In this document: piece by piece, positions 5,473-8,526 of the stretch
Position numbering within the stretch: the first letter of the stretch is position 1
Layout of the letters: every line of letters starts with the position of its first letter
DNA from: Paracoccaceae bacterium
Lineage (GTDB): Bacteria; Pseudomonadota; Alphaproteobacteria; Rhodobacterales; Rhodobacteraceae
Direction: 5' to 3'
Assembly (NCBI GenBank): GCA_007134805.1
Contig: SLKB01000167.1
Span: 1 to 8,526, forward strand
Length of the DNA: 8,526 nucleotides
Program-made: the position numbers and the translations under genes
The notes under the pieces: generated by a model
Told to the model about the DNA's origin: nothing
Seen by the model: only the letters and a program-made list of their open reading frames with translations
Database searches by the model: none

Positions 5473-6629
5473 GGCTTTTTCTCATCGCCGGCGAGCCATC
5501 GGGCGACGCGCTTGGCGCGGCGCTGATGGCGGGGTTGCGCGCGCTGGTCCCGCAGGTGCAGTTTGCCGGCGTGGGCGGGCCGCTGATGGCGGAGGAAGGG
5601 CTCGAGAGCCTGTTTCCGATGGCCGATCTGTCGGTGATGGGGCTTGCCGAGGTGCTGCCGCGCATCGCGCTCTTGCGCAGGCGGATCCGCGAGACGGCCG
5701 AAGCCATCGCCGCGACGGCCCCCGATGCGGTCATCACCATCGACAGCCCCGATTTCTGCCTGCGTGTGCTGGCGCAGGCGCGGCGCGCGCGCCCAGGTCT
5801 GCCGACGATCCATTATGTGGCGCCGTCCGTCTGGGCGTGGCGGCCGGGACGGGCGCGCAAGATGGCGCCGCTTGTCGATCATGTGCTGGCCCTACTGCCC
5901 TTCGAGCCGCCTTACATGGAAGCGGCGGGCATGAGTTGCGATTTCGTGGGCCATCCGGTGGTCGCGGCGCCGCGCGCAAGCCCGGCCGAGATCGCGGCCT
6001 TGCGCGCGCGCTGTCCGGGGCGGGTGCTGATGGTGCTACCGGGTTCGCGGCGCGGCGAGATCGCGCGGCTGGCCCCGCGCTTTGGCGAAAGTCTTGGCCG
6101 CGCGGGGCTGGGGGACATGGGCGTGCTGGTGCCGAGCGTCGCCGCGCAGGCAGAGTTCATGCGCGCGCAGGTGGCGCGGTGGCCGGTCGCGGCGCAAGTG
6201 GTAGAGGAGGCGGGCGCGCGCCGCGCGGCCTTTGCGCTGGCGGATGTGGCGCTGGCGGCCTCGGGGACCGTGTCGCTGGAGCTTGCGGCGAACGACACGC
6301 CGATGATCATTGCCTATGATGTGAACCCGCTCACGCGGCTTCTGGTCGAGCGGCTGATCCGGCTGGAGACCGTGACGCTGGTCAATCTGGTGTCCGAGAC
6401 GCGCGCGGTGCCGGAATTTCTGGGCCGCGCCTGCACGCCCGAGCGGATCGCGCCCGCCCTGCGCCATCTGATCGACACGCCCGAGGCGCGGCAGGCGCAG
6501 CGCGACGCGATGCAGCTTGCGATGGCGCTGCTGGGCGCGGGCGGCGAGGCGCCGGGCCTGCGCGCCGCGCGTTCGGTGCTCAGGGTGCTTCGCGCGCGAG
6601 CGGATGATGCTCGAGCACCAGCGCCTTGA
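5469..6629 (+). CDS. lpxB: Lipid-A-disaccharide synthase LpxB
   Basis: LpxB (glycosyltransferase family 19) condenses UDP-2,3-diacylglucosamine with lipid X to the lipid A disaccharide and UDP at the inner face of the membrane. The 386-aa product (E. coli 382) has all family motifs in order: AGEPSGD (7-13), GVGGPLM near 36, the acidic IDSPDF (91-96, with Asp92 and Asp95 in the region of the E. coli catalytic Asp98), YVAPSVWAWRPGR, FVGHPVV, LPGSRRGE (190-197) and ASGTVSLE (264-271) for UDP binding. The start is GTG at 5469, overlapping the lpxI TGA by four bases; the sequence right after it (RLFLIAGE) is the normal N-terminus. It is the last gene of the operon. The final 50 bases also encode the end of xerD on the other strand, so the terminal ADDARAPAP tail is probably not constrained as protein. 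Confidence 0.97.
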   Translation: MRLFLIAGEPSGDALGAALMAGLRALVPQVQFAGVGGPLMAEEGLESLFPMADLSVMGLAEVLPRIALLRRRIRETAEAIAATAPDAVITIDSPDFCLRVLAQARRARPGLPTIHYVAPSVWAWRPGRARKMAPLVDHVLALLPFEPPYMEAAGMSCDFVGHPVVAAPRASPAEIAALRARCPGRVLMVLPGSRRGEIARLAPRFGESLGRAGLGDMGVLVPSVAAQAEFMRAQVARWPVAAQVVEEAGARRAAFALADVALAASGTVSLELAANDTPMIIAYDVNPLTRLLVERLIRLETVTLVNLVSETRAVPEFLGRACTPERIAPALRHLIDTPEARQAQRDAMQLAMALLGAGGEAPGLRAARSVLRVLRARADDARAPAP

Positions 6630-7521
6630 GCCGGTCCTCGAGCACATGGGTATAGATTTCGGTCGTCGAGATATCGGCATGGCCCAGCAGGGTCTGGATC
6701 GCGCGCAGGTCGGCGCCACCTTCGAGCAGATGCGTCGCGAAGGCGTGGCGCAGCACATGCGGGCTCACGCGCGCGGGGTCGAGCCCGGCCTTGAGCGCGA
6801 TTTCCTTCAGCACGAGGTAGAAGCCCACGCGGCTGAGATGGCCCGCCTTGCCGGGCGAGGGAAAGAGAAAGCGCGGCTCGGGCAGGCGGCGGGCGCGGCC
6901 CTCGGCGGCCTTGATGTCCCATTCGACGAGCCACGCGGCGAGCGCGGCGCGCGCGGGCTCTGACAGCGGCAGCATCCGCTCCTTGCCGCCCTTGCCGCGC
7001 ACGAGGATCAGGCGCGGATCGCCGCGCGCGGCCGCCACGGGCAGGCTCACAAGCTCTGACACACGCAGGCCGGTTGCATAAAGCAGCTCCATCAGGCAGC
7101 GGTTGCGCACACGTTCGGGCGCGCTGCGCCCGGTGATCGCGGCGGTTGCGAGCAGCGCCTCGACCTGCGCGGTCGACAGGGTCTTGGGCAGCGATTTGGC
7201 GCGGCCCGGCCCGGCGATCCGGGCGGCGGGATCCTCGTTGCGCCAGCCTTCGCCATAGGCGAAGCGATACATCTGCCGGATCGCGGCGAGCCTGCGCGCG
7301 CGCGTGCTTTGCGCAAGGCCGCACCTGTCGCAATGGATGAGATAGGCCTCGATCTCGGCCTTGCCGAGGGTTGCGAAATCGAGCCCGCGCGCCTGCACCC
7401 AGTCGGCAAAATCCTTCAGGTCGCGCCCATAGGCGAGCAGCGTGTTGCGCGCGCTGCCCTGTTCGGCCGCGATCGCGTCGAGGAAGGCGGAGATCCAGCG
7501 GTGGGGATCCTGCGCGCGCAT
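6580..7521 (-). CDS. xerD: Site-specific tyrosine recombinase XerD
   Basis: XerD acts with XerC at the dif site, under FtsK control, to resolve chromosome dimers at division. The 313-aa product has an N-terminal SAM-like core-binding domain (about 5-92, with RNTLLAYGRDLKDF) and a C-terminal catalytic domain (about 112-300). All catalytic residues are present: Arg153 in ATGLRVSEL, Lys177 in GKGGKER, His255 and Arg258 in SPHVLRHAF, His281 in LLGHADIS, and the nucleophile Tyr290 in TEIYTHV. The C-terminal HHPLA is typical of XerD rather than XerC, and the size (E. coli XerD 298 aa) points to a housekeeping enzyme rather than a phage integrase. The extra length includes a short insertion between Lys177 and His255. 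The ATG at 7521 follows the upstream gene's stop by three bases, so co-transcription is likely. Its 3' end overlaps lpxB by 50 bases. Confidence 0.93.
   Translation of the reverse strand: MRAQDPHRWISAFLDAIAAEQGSARNTLLAYGRDLKDFADWVQARGLDFATLGKAEIEAYLIHCDRCGLAQSTRARRLAAIRQMYRFAYGEGWRNEDPAARIAGPGRAKSLPKTLSTAQVEALLATAAITGRSAPERVRNRCLMELLYATGLRVSELVSLPVAAARGDPRLILVRGKGGKERMLPLSEPARAALAAWLVEWDIKAAEGRARRLPEPRFLFPSPGKAGHLSRVGFYLVLKEIALKAGLDPARVSPHVLRHAFATHLLEGGADLRAIQTLLGHADISTTEIYTHVLEDRLKALVLEHHPLAREAP
6584..6619. terminator. Inverted repeat in the lpxB/xerD 3' overlap, possible bidirectional terminator
   Basis: GGTGCT (6584-6589) pairs with AGCACC (6614-6619) and CGAGC (6597-6601) pairs with GCTCG (6609-6613). 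The loop is seven bases (GGATGAT) and one arm has a seven-base bulge (6590-6596). The repeat spans nearly the whole region where the two convergent genes overlap. There is no T-tract on either strand, so a terminator role is only plausible. Confidence 0.3.
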
Positions 7522-7524
7522 CGC

Positions 7525-8526
7525 TCAGCCCCGCCGTTGCAGCAGCAGGAGTTCGATCGCGATCTGGCGCGCTGGCGCCTCGAGCGCGAGCGCGCGCAAC
7601 CCGGCGAGGCCGCGCAGCGCCAGTTGCGGATCGCCCGCCGCCGCATCCGCGATCTGCGAGAGCGCGCGCAACAGCACAAGCCCCGCACTGCCCGTATCGA
7701 GCGCGGCGCGCATCTGGTCGGAGTGCTCGAGCGCGTCGGGGGGCGTGCGAAACGCCGCGGCGATTGCTGCGGCCATCGCGGGGCCTTCGGTCTCGGGCGG
7801 CTCTGCACCCGTGGCGAGCGCCGTGATCAGGTGCGCAAGCGGGTCGTCATTGGGGGCAAGGGCCGCGATGCGCGCGGGGTCGTCCTGCGCGAGGACGAGG
7901 AATTTCCACACGAGGCGGCCGGCCTCATCGGGCAGATCGAGCGCAGCGAGGCGCGGGGCGAACATCTGCGCCAGCGCCACGTCGAGTTCGACCGCCGCGA
8001 AAAGTGGCCAGGCCTCGATCAGGCGCGCGGCGATGGTGTCGGCGTCCTGCGCGTCAAGCGCGCGGTCAAGTTCCTGGACGACGCGCACCCGTTCCCACAC
8101 CCCGCCCGAGGCGGCGGGCCGGCTTTGCGCATAGAGCCCGAGCAGGCGATTGGCCTGGAGGATGCCCGCGCGCGTCAGGCGTTCGGCCGCATCGAGCTGG
8201 GCGCGCCAGCCGGCAGTGCCGCGCAGATCTGCATGGGCGAAGGCAACGGGCAGGGTCGCGGTGGTGACGGGATCGCCGAGCGCCTCCATGATGCGCCAGG
8301 CGAGCGGGCTGGGATCGGTGGGCGGCGCCGGCGCGGGATCACCCGCCTCTTCCTCATAGAGGAAGCGCGCGAGAAGCTGCGCCTCGGTCGTGGTGATGGT
8401 GTTGAGCGCGGTTGCAACCTGCAGGGCGGCATGGGCCACGGGCCAGTCACCCTGCCGTGCGAGGCAGAAGATCTGCGCGGCCTGCGCGTGGACCAGCCGG
8501 ACCTGATCGCGCATCCGCGCGCAGGC
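7525..8526 (-). CDS. Alpha-helical protein of unknown function, upstream of xerD (partial)
   Basis: The frame ends in TGA at 7525-7527 and is open through the right edge, so at least 333 codons are visible and the N-terminus is probably outside. The first in-window ATG (8514) has no ribosome binding site and follows open sequence (ACAR). I know no function. Numbering from that Met, the sequence is Ala- and Leu-rich and almost wholly helical in pattern, reminiscent of TPR or HEAT-like repeats but without a repeat I can align. A Pro-rich linker lies at 59-70. A distinctive middle, LPVAFAHADLRGTAGW (88-103) and LLGLYAQSRPAASGGVWERV (124-143), looks conserved rather than random. From memory, similar proteins sit next to xerD in other Rhodobacteraceae; I could not verify this. 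No membrane helix or catalytic motif is visible in this part. It lies three bases upstream of xerD and is likely co-transcribed with it. Confidence 0.75.
   Translation of the reverse strand, partial: ACARMRDQVRLVHAQAAQIFCLARQGDWPVAHAALQVATALNTITTTEAQLLARFLYEEEAGDPAPAPPTDPSPLAWRIMEALGDPVTTATLPVAFAHADLRGTAGWRAQLDAAERLTRAGILQANRLLGLYAQSRPAASGGVWERVRVVQELDRALDAQDADTIAARLIEAWPLFAAVELDVALAQMFAPRLAALDLPDEAGRLVWKFLVLAQDDPARIAALAPNDDPLAHLITALATGAEPPETEGPAMAAAIAAAFRTPPDALEHSDQMRAALDTGSAGLVLLRALSQIADAAAGDPQLALRGLAGLRALALEAPARQIAIELLLLQRRG

Noticed and set aside
6580..7521. Tyrosine recombinase as a phage or island integrase
   Set aside because: Size, the HHPLA C-terminus and the LLGHADIS/TEIYTHV motifs are those of housekeeping XerD. 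No att-like repeats, tRNA or cargo genes are nearby.
8175..8514. ATG at 8514 as the true start of the gene upstream of xerD
   Set aside because: No ribosome binding site precedes it, and the frame stays open to the edge, so the gene probably begins outside the window.
1..8526. CRISPR arrays, tRNA or rRNA genes, insertion sequences, toxin-antitoxin or defence genes
   Set aside because: I looked for regular spaced repeats, cloverleaf-like segments, terminal inverted repeats and typical motifs and saw none. Coding is continuous from 342 to the right edge apart from the 67-base skp-fabZ gap and a three-base gap at 7522-7524.

Overview
The window is a GC-rich, densely coded chromosomal segment from an alphaproteobacterium, most likely a member of the Rhodobacterales (Rhodobacteraceae). 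The reasons are the high GC with strong third-position G/C, the gene order bamA, skp/ompH, fabZ, lpxA, lpxI, lpxB, the use of LpxI rather than LpxH, and the lack of lpxD between skp and fabZ. The assignment comes from family knowledge and gene order, not from a database search.

Layout. Bases 1-172 hold a small membrane-protein reading frame (52 aa) behind a consensus ribosome binding site. Bases 173-341 are a non-coding leader with a GC hairpin, two short tandem repeats and a plausible sigma-70 -35 box ahead of bamA. From 342 to 6629 runs one plus-strand envelope operon: bamA (outer-membrane protein assembly), skp/ompH (periplasmic chaperone), fabZ (fatty acid dehydratase), lpxA, lpxI and lpxB (lipid A steps 1, 4 and 5). 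Every junction is a 1- or 4-base stop/start overlap except skp-fabZ, which has a 67-base gap with a hairpin, a possible internal promoter and a clear ribosome binding site. From 6580 to the right edge two minus-strand genes face the operon: xerD (chromosome dimer resolution recombinase), whose 3' end overlaps the 3' end of lpxB by 50 bases, and upstream of it a conserved-looking alpha-helical protein of unknown function that runs off the window.

How the genes work together. FabZ supplies the fatty-acid elongation cycle whose 3-hydroxyacyl-ACP intermediates are the acyl donors for LpxA. LpxA, LpxI and LpxB make the lipid A disaccharide, while Skp and BamA deliver and insert the porins that share the outer membrane with it. 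The operon couples the protein and lipid sides of outer-membrane biogenesis. XerD is functionally separate.

Most of the window is ordinary core genome. I found no phage, CRISPR, toxin-antitoxin or other accessory system. The parts worth a second look are the small ORF and the duplicated 3' end next to it, the bamA leader repeats, the lpxB/xerD overlap with a hairpin in it, and the uncharacterised gene upstream of xerD. No gene-free stretch exceeds 169 bases.
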